Shown piece after piece: positions 1 to 7,026 of a stretch of 23,797 bases of DNA. The translations under genes and the position numbers were made by a program. A model generated the notes under the pieces. That model had not been told where the DNA came from. It made no database searches and saw only the letters and a list, made by a program, of their open reading frames with translations. Position 1 is the first letter of the stretch, and the number at the start of each line of letters is the position of its first letter. Source of the DNA: a virus; IMG/VR virus record IMGVR_UViG_3300032342_000436, positions 1 to 23,797 of that record. The stretch is one strand, 5' to 3'.

Positions 1-73
1 TCAGAATAATAGGCACAGACAACTCAAATGCGATAATCGCTAGAATAAACGCAGGTATCATCCACAATTCCAT
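1..73 (-). CDS. Membrane protein, N-terminus only (runs off left edge)
   Basis: An ATG at 71-73 on the minus strand opens a frame of 24 codons that stays open to the window edge. It begins MELWMIPAFILAIIAFELSV and is almost entirely hydrophobic, so the visible part is a membrane-spanning segment or an uncleaved signal anchor. A purine-rich GGGGAA sequence lies just upstream as a possible ribosome binding site, and a strong promoter-like sequence sits further upstream at 93-121. The rest of the gene is outside the window, so no function can be given. Confidence 0.5.
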   Translation of the reverse strand, partial: MELWMIPAFILAIIAFELSVPIIL

Positions 74-92
74 AGATTCCCCATTCCCTGAG

Positions 93-121
93 ATTCTAGC
101 ACATTGAGGGAAAGATGTCAA
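93..121 (-). promoter_or_regulatory. Sigma70-type promoter, leftward
   Basis: Read on the minus strand, a consensus -35 hexamer TTGACA (116-121) is followed by a 17-base spacer and a -10 hexamer TAGAAT (93-98, five of six consensus bases). It points at the partial membrane gene that starts at 73, giving a short leader of about 13 bases. This fits a host-polymerase (early) phage promoter. Confidence 0.6.
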
Positions 122-147
122 CTATATACTTAGAAAGGAGTAGAATT

Positions 148-678
148 ATGAACTGGCAATACAAAGGAACAGACTTCCTCGATTCCACTGGATACTTCGG
201 TTTCGTCTACCGAATAACATGCAGCCTCACTGGACGCATGTATATAGGGAAAAAACTCTTCACTAAAGCGAAAATCCAACAGAAAACAAAAACAAAGCGT
301 AAGAAGAAACTCCGTGTTGCGAATGATTGGCAATCCTACTTTGGGTCCAGTGAAGAATTGCTGTTCGATGTCAAGACATTCGGAGAAGATGAATTCCATC
401 GTGAAATCCTGCATCTCACTACGAAACGAGGAGAGACCAACTATTTGGAAACACTGGAAATTCTGACATCAGGAGCATTATTATCCGAAAAGTATTACAA
501 TAAATGGGTTTCTTTGAAATGTCATAAGTCTACTCTTGCTCACCTCTCATCAGTATCCCAATTATCATCCCGATCTGCTCCCTTGATCCCAGTTGCATCA
601 TCATACTCTGACAAGGAATCATCCAATTCTTCTCCACAAAAGGGGCAAAACGTAGGAGTCGAATCCAGTTCATCGTAA
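148..678 (+). CDS. GIY-YIG-like phage nuclease
   Basis: The 176-aa product has the two signature strands of the GIY-YIG fold: GFVY at residues 18-21 and MYIGKK at 31-36. A basic Lys/Arg patch (about 46-56), the segment DWQSYFGSS and a helix with ETNYLETLEIL around 101-106 follow. This matches a family of short T4-like phage proteins usually annotated as putative GIY-YIG or Seg-like nucleases, which cut DNA. I place the start at 148, not at the upstream ATG at 115, because AAAGGAG (134-140) is well spaced for it. The family normally ends near residue 130. The last 45 or so Ser-rich residues are unlike the rest and lie exactly antisense to the convergent zinc-ribbon gene, so they are probably a neutral read-on. 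It is the only rightward gene in the window. Confidence 0.75.
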   Translation: MNWQYKGTDFLDSTGYFGFVYRITCSLTGRMYIGKKLFTKAKIQQKTKTKRKKKLRVANDWQSYFGSSEELLFDVKTFGEDEFHREILHLTTKRGETNYLETLEILTSGALLSEKYYNKWVSLKCHKSTLAHLSSVSQLSSRSAPLIPVASSYSDKESSNSSPQKGQNVGVESSSS

Positions 679-728
679 ATGAGTGTAATCTTTCGATTAC
701 ACGACTGGCATTGTTGTGAAAATTTCAT
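540..728 (-). CDS. Small zinc-ribbon protein
   Basis: This 62-aa protein has two CxxC knuckles, CQSC (C7, C10) and CPFC (C28, C31), spaced as in a zinc ribbon, followed by a very acidic C-terminal tail rich in Asp and Glu. Such proteins bind zinc and often contact nucleic acid or a partner protein; the exact role here is unknown. The start at 728 has a good upstream AAAGG. The ATG region is reached 12 bases after the stop of the upstream gene, in the style of the rest of the operon. Its 3' half overlaps the tail of the convergent GIY-YIG gene by 139 bases. Confidence 0.65.
   Translation of the reverse strand: MKFSQQCQSCNRKITLIYDELDSTPTFCPFCGEELDDSLSEYDDATGIKGADRDDNWDTDER
683..702. other. Perfect 8-bp hairpin with tetraloop
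   Basis: GTGTAATC (683-690) and GATTACAC (695-702) are perfect inverse complements around a four-base loop. The loop reads TTTC on the plus strand and GAAA, a GNRA-type loop, on the minus strand. It begins five bases after the stop of the rightward nuclease gene and lies inside the coding region of the zinc-ribbon gene. There is no T-run after it on the plus strand, so it is not a standard intrinsic terminator. It could protect the 3' end of the rightward mRNA or mark a processing site. Confidence 0.4.
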
Positions 729-740
729 ATTAAATACCTT

Positions 741-986
741 TCATTTAACCAGTTTAGCAAGTTCAATGAGTCCCACCACCGCATCATGGATTGCCTTGTT
801 TAATTCGAGGTTATTCTTGAGAGCGATGATCTTCTTGAGTACTTCAACATCGGCCATCAAATCCGCATATTCAGACTCAGAAATCGTCTTATCCTTGAGT
901 CCTTTTGCAACTCCCTCAATCAATAGACTTATAGAAACTACATGCGGGTCTGTATTATATAAAGACAAATCAAAAAAAGGAATCAT
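741..986 (-). CDS. Conserved-looking small helical phage protein
   Basis: I do not recognise this 81-aa product. It opens with MIPFFDLSLYNTDPHVVS and continues as a mostly helical sequence of alternating Ala/Leu/Ile/Val and charged residues, with no cysteine and no membrane segment. The start at 986 overlaps the stop of the lipoprotein gene by four bases (ATGA), and a GGGAGGG ribosome binding site is well placed. It belongs to the same leftward operon as the lipoprotein and the coiled-coil gene. The position next to a lipoprotein hints at a cell-envelope or lysis-related role, but this is only context. Confidence 0.7.
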   Translation of the reverse strand: MIPFFDLSLYNTDPHVVSISLLIEGVAKGLKDKTISESEYADLMADVEVLKKIIALKNNLELNKAIHDAVVGLIELAKLVK

Positions 987-1402
987 TTCGTTTTCCCTCC
1001 CGCGGCTTCCGCTAACGACAACGACATCGTAGTAATTATGCTCAATTTTAACCTACAATAGGCGTCATCCAAAGATTGTTCAGAGTTAGGTGAGTTAGCA
1101 CGCTGATTTAGTGAGTTGATGGTTTTGTTCATTAAAGATGCCGCTTCCGCCATTAACTCATTATGAGGTAGAAACGTGGAATATAATACGGCCCTGTTAG
1201 ATAAATCTCGAAGTGTTCGAGTCGTTGCATGGTCGCAAGAACCGTGACTAGCTAAATCTGCAATATCAATGAACTGTGAATACTCAGTCTCATGATATGT
1301 TGGTGGGGTAATGATTGAGCACCCCGATATGATAAGGGCAAACACAAATTCTAGCGATATCACCACCCATATGAATGACCAAATTGCTTTCATTGTGCTC
1401 AT
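983..1402 (-). CDS. Small predicted lipoprotein
   Basis: The 139-aa product starts with a short N-terminus and a hydrophobic stretch (residues 7-26), then a lipobox-like ISGC with the candidate lipidated cysteine at residue 28. The rest is hydrophilic with three more cysteines (C56 region and beyond) and ends in a Ser/Ala-rich tail. This pattern predicts export and lipid anchoring in the outer membrane of a Gram-negative host. It could be an outer spanin or a superinfection/host-envelope protein. It is not Pro-rich like many o-spanins, and no inner spanin is adjacent. GGGGGAG precedes the ATG at 1402, and the gene overlaps its upstream neighbour by four bases. Confidence 0.65.
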   Translation of the reverse strand: MSTMKAIWSFIWVVISLEFVFALIISGCSIITPPTYHETEYSQFIDIADLASHGSCDHATTRTLRDLSNRAVLYSTFLPHNELMAEAASLMNKTINSLNQRANSPNSEQSLDDAYCRLKLSIITTMSLSLAEAAGGKTK

Positions 1403-1587
1403 ACTATCTCCCCCTGTTCTAATTCCATCAACTTCGACTCAAATTCTTCAATCAATTTCTGCACGGATTTTCGTAGGTATGCCCTCACTTCTTCTGATGA
1501 ATTCGCGGGGTTATCAATCATCAGTTTCAATTCATTCATTTGCTGAGTGTTGCGTTCAATAATTGCGGTGACTTCTGTACTTATCAT
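1399..1587 (-). CDS. Small coiled-coil protein
   Basis: The 62-aa protein is strongly charged, rich in Glu, Lys, Met and Leu, and has heptad-like spacing in both halves, with a break at the NPANSS segment (about residues 26-31). It looks like a short helical hairpin or coiled coil. No catalytic motif is visible. Its ATG overlaps the stop of the DUF4326-like gene (1584) and its own stop overlaps the lipoprotein start by four bases, so it is translationally coupled on both sides. Function unknown. Confidence 0.65.
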   Translation of the reverse strand: MISTEVTAIIERNTQQMNELKLMIDNPANSSEEVRAYLRKSVQKLIEEFESKLMELEQGEIV

Positions 1588-1886
1588 AATTTGTTAGCTA
1601 ACCTCCGTAAAGTTTCTGCATGACAGCGTTTTGGAAAACACCAACACGCGAGGTTCTGACCATGTAGAGGGACCAACCACTTCGGGTCCACTGTCAATCT
1701 CCATATCGCATAGGCTTCAAATAGATCACACACGCGGGCCCGCTCTTGTTCTGTCATTTGTGATATAATGACGAATGGATTGCCCCAATCCGTACCCCGA
1801 TCCACACGTATATAGGGAACACCAATTATCGGATGTCGCAAGTTAAGGATTGACAACTCTTCCGGCACTAAAAGACCAGTTTTCAT
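1584..1886 (-). CDS. DUF4326-family protein
   Basis: About 100 aa, carrying the DUF4326 signature: an N-terminal YIRVDRGTDWGNPF segment, a middle helix with ERARVCDLFEAYAIW, and a C-terminal block LHGQNLACWCFPKRCHAETL with clustered cysteine and histidine. The family is widespread in phages and bacteria but has no settled function. The Cys/His block may bind metal or act as a catalytic centre. The start is set at the ATG at 1886, which overlaps the nrdJ stop as ATGA; an in-frame GTG at 1910 would lie inside nrdJ. The coupling to nrdJ and thyX suggests a nucleotide-related role, but that is inference. Confidence 0.75.
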   Translation of the reverse strand: MKTGLLVPEELSILNLRHPIIGVPYIRVDRGTDWGNPFVIISQMTEQERARVCDLFEAYAIWRLTVDPKWLVPLHGQNLACWCFPKRCHAETLRRLANKL

Positions 1887-3667
1887 AATTGACAGACTCC
1901 CGAAGGACACTCCATCACGGCTTCTGTCCCTGTTGTGTGAGATTCTTTGAAACGCTTCTTAGCTTCTTTGAGAGGAATCGCGCACAACGGTGGTTCCGCA
2001 ACTTCCCCTGCTGCATTGACATATCCCCTTGTTTTCTCCCGATAGAATGTCGTGCCCTTGAGATGAGGGAGATATTCAAGCCACAGTTTCTCCATATCCT
2101 CAATGGAATAATCATGTGGCATATTGATTGTCTTTGACACAGCATTGTCCACATGCTTCTGTATGATCCTCTGGACTTCTAAGTGATCGCGCACAGTCAA
2201 ATCATGGGAACCCACAAAATGCTTCACGTCTTTTCCCTCAAGCATGAACTGTTCAAATAATGGATGAAAGACGAGTTCCACTTTCCGCTCATCCTTCTCC
2301 CAATAGCGACGTTCATATGCAGGAGCGAACATCGGCTCAATACCTGAACTACAATTGTTCGAGAGAATACTAACTGTTCCCGTTGGAGCTTGAGTGAGGA
2401 TTGCACAATTGCGAATCCCATGTTCAAGAATCAACGATTTTGTTTTCGCTGGCATACGCTTCATGAATCCCGATTCAACATGCTTTAACGGATCGCACAG
2501 AGGGAACGAACCCTTCTCAATTGCGAGTAGGACACTCGCTTCATAGGCAGCTTTGGAAATGAAACGATAGAGCTTATCAACAAACTTATTTCCTTCTTCT
2601 GATCCATAACTATATCCAAGCATCGCAAGCGTATCAGCAAGTGCAGTGGTTCCTAATCCAATGCGACGGAGACTGGCAGACTTGATCTTCATTTCATTCA
2701 GTGGGAAATGATTCACGCTGAGTGCATCGTCAAGGAATCGTACAGCAAGACGAATCGTATCTCCCAATGCAGGATAGTCAATCTCATCTCCCACAACAAA
2801 ACGAGACAGCACAAGATGTCCGAGACAACACGGTTCCATCGCTGCAAGGGCAAGCTCACCACATGGGTTTGTGGTAACGAGGTTTTCGATGTAGTAAATG
2901 TTGCTTTCATGCTCAACAAGCTCCCAATTAAGAAACCCGGGTTCCGCTGAATTGTACGCATTCTTGACAATTGTATCCCACAAGAGACGCGCCTTGATCT
3001 GTCTTTTGTATTTCCCCTTCCAATGCAACTCAATTTCTGTATCCTCTTTTACTGATTTGATGAACGCTTTAGTGTGCTTGCATTTTACAGAGACATTCGC
3101 ATGGGTGAGTTCACCCTTCACTAATTTCGCACTGAGAAATTCTTCAATGTCGGGGTGAGTAAGGTCGAGGCTGAACATAAGCGCAACACGCCGTTGTCCG
3201 CCGTTACGGATGGGCTGTGCACAACCATCGATGAGACGCATAAGTTCAACTGCACCAGGTGCGACTCCTCGTTGCCCTGCGATGGATGCACCTCTTGGAC
3301 GTACATCTGAGAAATCATCTCCACACCCACCTCCTGTCATGCTAGTGACAATCATATCATATGCCGACTTGCCCCATCCTTCTTTACTATCTTTGTTGGG
3401 GTCCAACACAAAGCAATTGAGTAATTGTGGATTCGTGCGCCCTGAGTTATACCATATACGTCCACCCGGAACAAACAGATTGCGAACGAGGACTTCATAG
3501 AATCGATCTACATAGCACTTTTGTTTCTCAGGTGCTTCTGCTATCGCCATCTGATGAGCCACGCGACTACATGCTTCTCGCCACGTCTCTTCGGGAGTAA
3601 ACGCATAACGATCTTTGAAAATCTTTAATGAGAACCCTGTGGGTGAATACTCTTGTATTACGTTCAT
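1883..3667 (-). CDS. nrdJ: Class II (B12-dependent) ribonucleotide reductase
   Basis: This 594-aa enzyme reduces ribonucleotides to deoxyribonucleotides using an adenosylcobalamin-generated thiyl radical. The family marks are present: a redox cysteine in LLNCFVL (C85), the active-site loop NPCGE (N267, C269, E271) with the radical-bearing cysteine, a second redox cysteine in MEPCCLG (C280/C281), QAPTGTVSI in the phosphate-binding region, and a C-terminal CPSGVC pair (C587, C592) that reloads the active site. No small subunit (nrdB) is nearby, which fits the class II type. Its ribosome binding site AAAGGA lies in the last codons of thyX, two bases upstream of the gene. Together with ThyX it supplies phage DNA precursors. 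It requires cobalamin from the host or environment. Confidence 0.92.
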   Translation of the reverse strand: MNVIQEYSPTGFSLKIFKDRYAFTPEETWREACSRVAHQMAIAEAPEKQKCYVDRFYEVLVRNLFVPGGRIWYNSGRTNPQLLNCFVLDPNKDSKEGWGKSAYDMIVTSMTGGGCGDDFSDVRPRGASIAGQRGVAPGAVELMRLIDGCAQPIRNGGQRRVALMFSLDLTHPDIEEFLSAKLVKGELTHANVSVKCKHTKAFIKSVKEDTEIELHWKGKYKRQIKARLLWDTIVKNAYNSAEPGFLNWELVEHESNIYYIENLVTTNPCGELALAAMEPCCLGHLVLSRFVVGDEIDYPALGDTIRLAVRFLDDALSVNHFPLNEMKIKSASLRRIGLGTTALADTLAMLGYSYGSEEGNKFVDKLYRFISKAAYEASVLLAIEKGSFPLCDPLKHVESGFMKRMPAKTKSLILEHGIRNCAILTQAPTGTVSILSNNCSSGIEPMFAPAYERRYWEKDERKVELVFHPLFEQFMLEGKDVKHFVGSHDLTVRDHLEVQRIIQKHVDNAVSKTINMPHDYSIEDMEKLWLEYLPHLKGTTFYREKTRGYVNAAGEVAEPPLCAIPLKEAKKRFKESHTTGTEAVMECPSGVCQL

Positions 3668-3669
3668 TG

Positions 3670-4449
3670 TTATCGTCCTTTTGCAATTGCGTCTACCTGT
3701 GAACCCATCGGCTCAATATCCTCATAGAATATGGGGATTCGTTCTTGGAAAATCTTGAGAAGAGGAATAGTAACTTCACGGCATTGTGGGTGTGTTTCGC
3801 GGGTCGTTCTCATCAATAAAAAATGTCTCCAATTGCGGAGGTTACAGGTCATGACGATCTTGGAGCCAAGGGCATTAGGAAGAATGGATCGTGCTTCTTG
3901 TGGCTTCCACCCCTTCCCAATCAACTTTTTATATGTATCTTCCACCACAGCAATACAATGTAACCAATCCTGATCGAACTGTTCGACAAACATATTTCTC
4001 GATTCTTCATTTACGGCTTTTACATCTGTGGCAATATGACTGATAGAGTCTACAGACCAATTATCCAAATCAATGACGGACTTCTCATCCCATCCCTCTG
4101 CATTCCACGTCTTAGGATACAAGAAACTCGGTGGCATTTTCTTTTCATAGTTCACAAAGCGGGTGGACTCCTGAGTGTAGGAGGCAAGACGGTGCCGTAC
4201 AATCTCATGAGTAATGCCACGGTCCACATAGAATTCCACAGAAATGCTGGCATGTTCTGTGACACTCCAATCTCCATGGCTCAAAACCACCGCACGGAGA
4301 AAACGATCCCATGATGTTTCTGTCTGTGCTTCTTCTGAACGGTGAGAAATACGAGCGATACGCTCAATCTTACGGAGCATTCTGATTCCTTGCTCACTAG
4401 AACCCAAATCATAATCATCCACCAGTACATACGGCTTCACAATGTTCAT
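3670..4449 (-). CDS. thyX: Flavin-dependent thymidylate synthase
   Basis: The 259-aa product methylates dUMP to dTMP with FAD, NADPH and methylene-tetrahydrofolate. The diagnostic ThyX motif RHR-x7-SxR is present at residues 85-97, and the C-terminal NLRNWRHFLLMR block that binds nucleotide and flavin is intact. The start is set at 4449, preceded by AAAGGAG; the longer frame starting at 4491 has no such site and adds residues unlike the family. It is followed after two bases by nrdJ, giving a two-gene dTTP/dNTP supply unit. ThyX in place of ThyA is common in phages of aquatic bacteria. Confidence 0.93.
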   Translation of the reverse strand: MNIVKPYVLVDDYDLGSSEQGIRMLRKIERIARISHRSEEAQTETSWDRFLRAVVLSHGDWSVTEHASISVEFYVDRGITHEIVRHRLASYTQESTRFVNYEKKMPPSFLYPKTWNAEGWDEKSVIDLDNWSVDSISHIATDVKAVNEESRNMFVEQFDQDWLHCIAVVEDTYKKLIGKGWKPQEARSILPNALGSKIVMTCNLRNWRHFLLMRTTRETHPQCREVTIPLLKIFQERIPIFYEDIEPMGSQVDAIAKGR

Positions 4450-4476
4450 ACTAAAGTTCTCCTTTGTTGATAAAAC

Positions 4477-4490
4477 TGTGGGGAACCACA
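4477..4490 (-). other. Short hairpin upstream of thyX
   Basis: In the 97-base gap between primase and thyX, TGTGG (minus strand) pairs with CCACA around a TTCC loop and is followed by GTTTTA. The stem is only five base pairs, so it could be a weak terminator, a processing site or chance. A poor sigma70-like arrangement (TTGTCT, then TTTTAT about 18 bases later) overlaps it. I see nothing else in this gap. Confidence 0.25.
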
Positions 4491-4546
4491 AATAGACAAT
4501 TTCTTATGTTCTGCGAAACGTACTTCAGGCTTCTTGTGGGTGAAAC

Positions 4547-5623
4547 CTATGTACCGCTTCCCATTCGTTGTGTTGCTAATTTGGTAGATTGTATACATTT
4601 CTTCCAATACGTCAAATGTGCTAATGCTGTTAATCCTGAAAATGTATTCTTATATATGATGTCTTGAATATCTGAGGGTGAATAACCCCCCAAGACCATT
4701 TCATTGATGTCCTTCGGAAGAAGCCAGGAAGGCCAAACTACCACTTTATGTCCTAACTTTATTGCTCGTTCCATTTGCCTGCATATTTCTCCGCTACGTT
4801 TTTCGTTGTCATAGACTAGAACAATCTGAGCGGCAGACAATCTTTGTGCGGTTAAGATTAAGTTTGAATCGCACGAAGCAATTGTATTACCAAGAAAAAG
4901 ACTATCTAGGGGTCCTTCAACAATCTGAACAAGTTTATTCTGATCTATTCTGTCCAACCCATAAATGAGCTTATCATCGTCCTGATTCGTCCTCACCGTG
5001 ATATAGCGCACCGCATTGTCCTCGAAAGCACGTCCAGAAACGGCGAGGAGGGCTTTGTAGGGGTCATAAAAGGGAATGACGAGTCTAGCTTCAGGTAACA
5101 GGGCTTTTCCATGTTCGGGGTAGATTTCCTTCAGGAATTCAGCATAGTTTTCCGTAAAATAAAGCTTGCTCCAAAACTCCTGCGGAATCATACGTTCCTT
5201 GACATAACGAATGCAATAATGAGTCTCCGGTAGGTGGGTTAACTTCTCGGCATTCTGAAAGATTGCTTGCTCCATCTTCCCGAATCGTATTGACGTGGAA
5301 GGACCCTCAAAGACATTGGGTTCCTTTATTCGACGTTTGAGACGTGGTGTATCTCCAAATGTTTCAAACAGATAGTCTTTATAAAGGGTAGGAGCAACCT
5401 TCAGGATGAGTTCCCCAAGCCATATAGCTTGCGTGCAGTTGTGACATTTGTAGGCAAGACGTTGCTTATCGCGGTAGATGTATCCCCGCATTTTGGTTTT
5501 TTTAGTTTCAGAATCCCCGCAGAGGGGGCAGCGCACATTGAAGAGATAATCGTTCTTGCGAACGAATTTATCAAAGTGAGTGGAGAGAAGTTGGGTGTAT
5601 TTCAAATCCGTGTATAATGCCAT
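4547..5623 (-). CDS. DNA primase, T4 gp61-like
   Basis: The 358-aa enzyme makes RNA primers for lagging-strand synthesis and would work with a gp41-type helicase encoded elsewhere. The N-terminal zinc finger has C32, C35, C60 and C63 (CPLCGD and CHNC) with the gp61-like segment MRGYIYRD between. The TOPRIM centre has EGPLDSLFL (E236) and the acidic motif VYDNE (D272). A basic C-terminal extension follows. T4 gp61 is about 342 aa, so the size fits. I choose the ATG at 5623; a GTG five codons upstream (5638) is possible, but it overlaps the -10 promoter element. Confidence 0.85.
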   Translation of the reverse strand: MALYTDLKYTQLLSTHFDKFVRKNDYLFNVRCPLCGDSETKKTKMRGYIYRDKQRLAYKCHNCTQAIWLGELILKVAPTLYKDYLFETFGDTPRLKRRIKEPNVFEGPSTSIRFGKMEQAIFQNAEKLTHLPETHYCIRYVKERMIPQEFWSKLYFTENYAEFLKEIYPEHGKALLPEARLVIPFYDPYKALLAVSGRAFEDNAVRYITVRTNQDDDKLIYGLDRIDQNKLVQIVEGPLDSLFLGNTIASCDSNLILTAQRLSAAQIVLVYDNEKRSGEICRQMERAIKLGHKVVVWPSWLLPKDINEMVLGGYSPSDIQDIIYKNTFSGLTALAHLTYWKKCIQSTKLATQRMGSGT

Positions 5624-5629
5624 CTCTGG

Positions 5630-5658
5630 ATTATACACGAATTGGAAGTGGAAATCAA
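5630..5658 (-). promoter_or_regulatory. Strong sigma70-type promoter for primase-thyX-nrdJ operon
   Basis: On the minus strand, TTGATT (5653-5658) and a perfect TATAAT (5630-5635) are separated by exactly 17 bases. The -10 element ends only six bases before the primase ATG at 5623, so the expected transcription start falls on or next to that ATG. The element also separates the structural/lysis genes upstream from the replication/metabolism genes downstream, as expected for an early promoter. No Shine-Dalgarno sequence would be present on such a transcript. Confidence 0.7.
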
Positions 5659-5662
5659 GTGT

Positions 5663-6040
5663 TTACTGCGCCCCAGTCCACGATACGCGACTATGAACGG
5701 GGTCAGTAATGTGTCCTCTTGGAAAGTTCTTTGCAGGAGTTTTCCAGCTTGCCGCTTTATAGATGTTTCCCTTTGGATCAATAAATGAATGAGCGGAACG
5801 TGAAGGACCGTGGGCAGTAACTACGCGAGTATATTTTGGACCATGCTCAAACGACACACTCATTCTATTATGCTCAGGAACAGGTTTCCCCTGATACTCT
5901 CGTTCATGATCGTTCACAATATGGTTTGCATAACGTGACAAATGCTCATCTCCATATTCACGCACTGCTGGCTTCTGTCCGAATGCTTCTTTCAGTTCGT
6001 GTTGTCCTTCTTCTGTGATGAAATCTCTAAAGTTTAACAT
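5663..6040 (-). CDS. Phage protein with KAASWKxPAK module, possible internal head protein
   Basis: The 125-aa product starts MLNFRDFITEE, which resembles the T4 capsid-targeting sequence (M-x-x-F/Y-x-x-F-I-x-E) found on internal head proteins and removed by the prohead protease. The C-terminal half (about 90-125) contains HSFIDPKGNIYKAASWKTPA, RGHI and SRVSWTGA. From memory, I recognise this as a small module common in unrelated phage proteins, function unknown. GGGAG five bases before the ATG at 6040 decides this start; the longer frame to 6151 would overlap the neighbouring gene. No enzyme motif is visible. Confidence 0.65.
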   Translation of the reverse strand: MLNFRDFITEEGQHELKEAFGQKPAVREYGDEHLSRYANHIVNDHEREYQGKPVPEHNRMSVSFEHGPKYTRVVTAHGPSRSAHSFIDPKGNIYKAASWKTPAKNFPRGHITDPVHSRVSWTGAQ

Positions 6041-6048
6041 AGTGCTCC

Positions 6049-6471
6049 CTATTGCCCACGAAATTGAATCGCTTTGAAGACCATTGTCCACTCCACATGA
6101 CCAAGAATATATCCTAGCACGATGAGTGCACCAATGAGAATCCACTTCCACCTCTCCAGCGTATGTAATGTCCTGGTTACCTTCTCTTCCTGTGTTAAAT
6201 CAACTGATGGCTTTTCCGAGAAGATACCATCAATACGTCCATGAACGGCTCGCATATCGGCGTCAAATTCCGCATGAATTTGTTGAGACGAATCGTGCTT
6301 CAATTCATGCAGCGCAATCATCTTACAAAGATTCGCATTCATCGCTTCAATTTTTTCCACAGCTTCGGTAAGTTTATCAATCACTTTTGCAGTGAGGAAA
6401 ATGTCCTTTTGTGCGAGGGCAACATCTATTTTCAATGCAGAAAGCATTTCTTCAATCGATAGCCCAGGCAT
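6049..6471 (-). CDS. Coiled-coil protein with C-terminal membrane anchor
   Basis: The 140-aa product is largely helical and charged for residues 1-105, with heptad-like Leu/Ile spacing, then has one clear membrane segment (WKWILIGALIVLGYILG, about 109-125) and a short tail. This is a tail-anchored topology. It starts two bases after the stop of the holin-like gene and has GGGAAG as ribosome binding site. The pairing suggests a lysis-timing or envelope role such as an antiholin or spanin-like part, but no motif proves it. Confidence 0.6.
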   Translation of the reverse strand: MPGLSIEEMLSALKIDVALAQKDIFLTAKVIDKLTEAVEKIEAMNANLCKMIALHELKHDSSQQIHAEFDADMRAVHGRIDGIFSEKPSVDLTQEEKVTRTLHTLERWKWILIGALIVLGYILGHVEWTMVFKAIQFRGQ

Positions 6472-6473
6472 AA

Positions 6474-7013
6474 TTACTTCCCGTTTCTAGCGTTAATAAC
6501 TGTTGTGAGTTGTTCTGTCTTAACTGCTGAACCCGTCGAAGAGCCAAAGTAATAAGATAACACTAATCCTACTGCTGCGTCAAGTGTTCCCATTGAACGC
6601 ATGACGAAATCGCGCATCGTAGGATCGACGACTGTATGAAATACTGCAACTTGTACACCAATGTACAATCCGATAATCAATCCTGCAATTATACGAGGAG
6701 TCCAGTCCTTTGTTTGAATCTCTCGATTTCGTGCATCTGCTGTATCTCCTGCTTTGATCTTGAGCACATCAACATCTAGTTTCTTGAGGTCCAAGACTAG
6801 CTGTGCGTCCACTTCCTTGATCTTGAGGAGTTGTTCAGGAGTCGCACCTGCGATAGCTTGCATCACTTGATCGTGGCTTGTATCAGGAGCTAATCCCAGT
6901 CCACTAATGAGGGCTGTGGTTGCCATCCCCGCAAGGGGTCCACCTAATGCTGACGCGATTGTTGGGGCAATTGTTGCGAGAATTCCCCCTGCTGCTTTAA
7001 GATAATCTGTCAT
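6474..7013 (-). CDS. Holin candidate, 3TM family
   Basis: The 179-aa protein has a small-residue-rich hydrophobic N-terminus (about 8-40, with ALGGPLAGMA), a central charged helix containing TPEQLLKIKE and DTADARNREI, then DWTPRIIAGLIIGLYIGVQV (about 102-121) and a third hydrophobic stretch (about 140-157). This order, especially ATPEQLL, DARNRE and DWTPR, matches the Holin_3TM family. In that role it would form lesions in the inner membrane at the end of infection. AAGGAG precedes the ATG at 7013. No endolysin is in the window, so the lysis cassette is either split or this protein is a virion component. Confidence 0.7.
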   Translation of the reverse strand: MTDYLKAAGGILATIAPTIASALGGPLAGMATTALISGLGLAPDTSHDQVMQAIAGATPEQLLKIKEVDAQLVLDLKKLDVDVLKIKAGDTADARNREIQTKDWTPRIIAGLIIGLYIGVQVAVFHTVVDPTMRDFVMRSMGTLDAAVGLVLSYYFGSSTGSAVKTEQLTTVINARNGK

Positions 7014-7026
7014 GCTTAACTCCTTC

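Noticed and set aside
104-130. Rightward promoter for the GIY-YIG gene (TTGAGG and TATACT)
   Set aside because: The spacer is only 15 bases and the transcript start would remove or touch the ribosome binding site, so I do not trust it.
1584-1910. GTG start at 1910 for the DUF4326 gene
   Set aside because: It lies within nrdJ; the ATG at 1886 with ATGA overlap fits the pattern of neighbours.
4477-4490. Intrinsic terminator between primase and thyX
   Set aside because: The stem has only five base pairs and a four-base T-run, too weak to call a terminator; kept as a low-confidence hairpin only.
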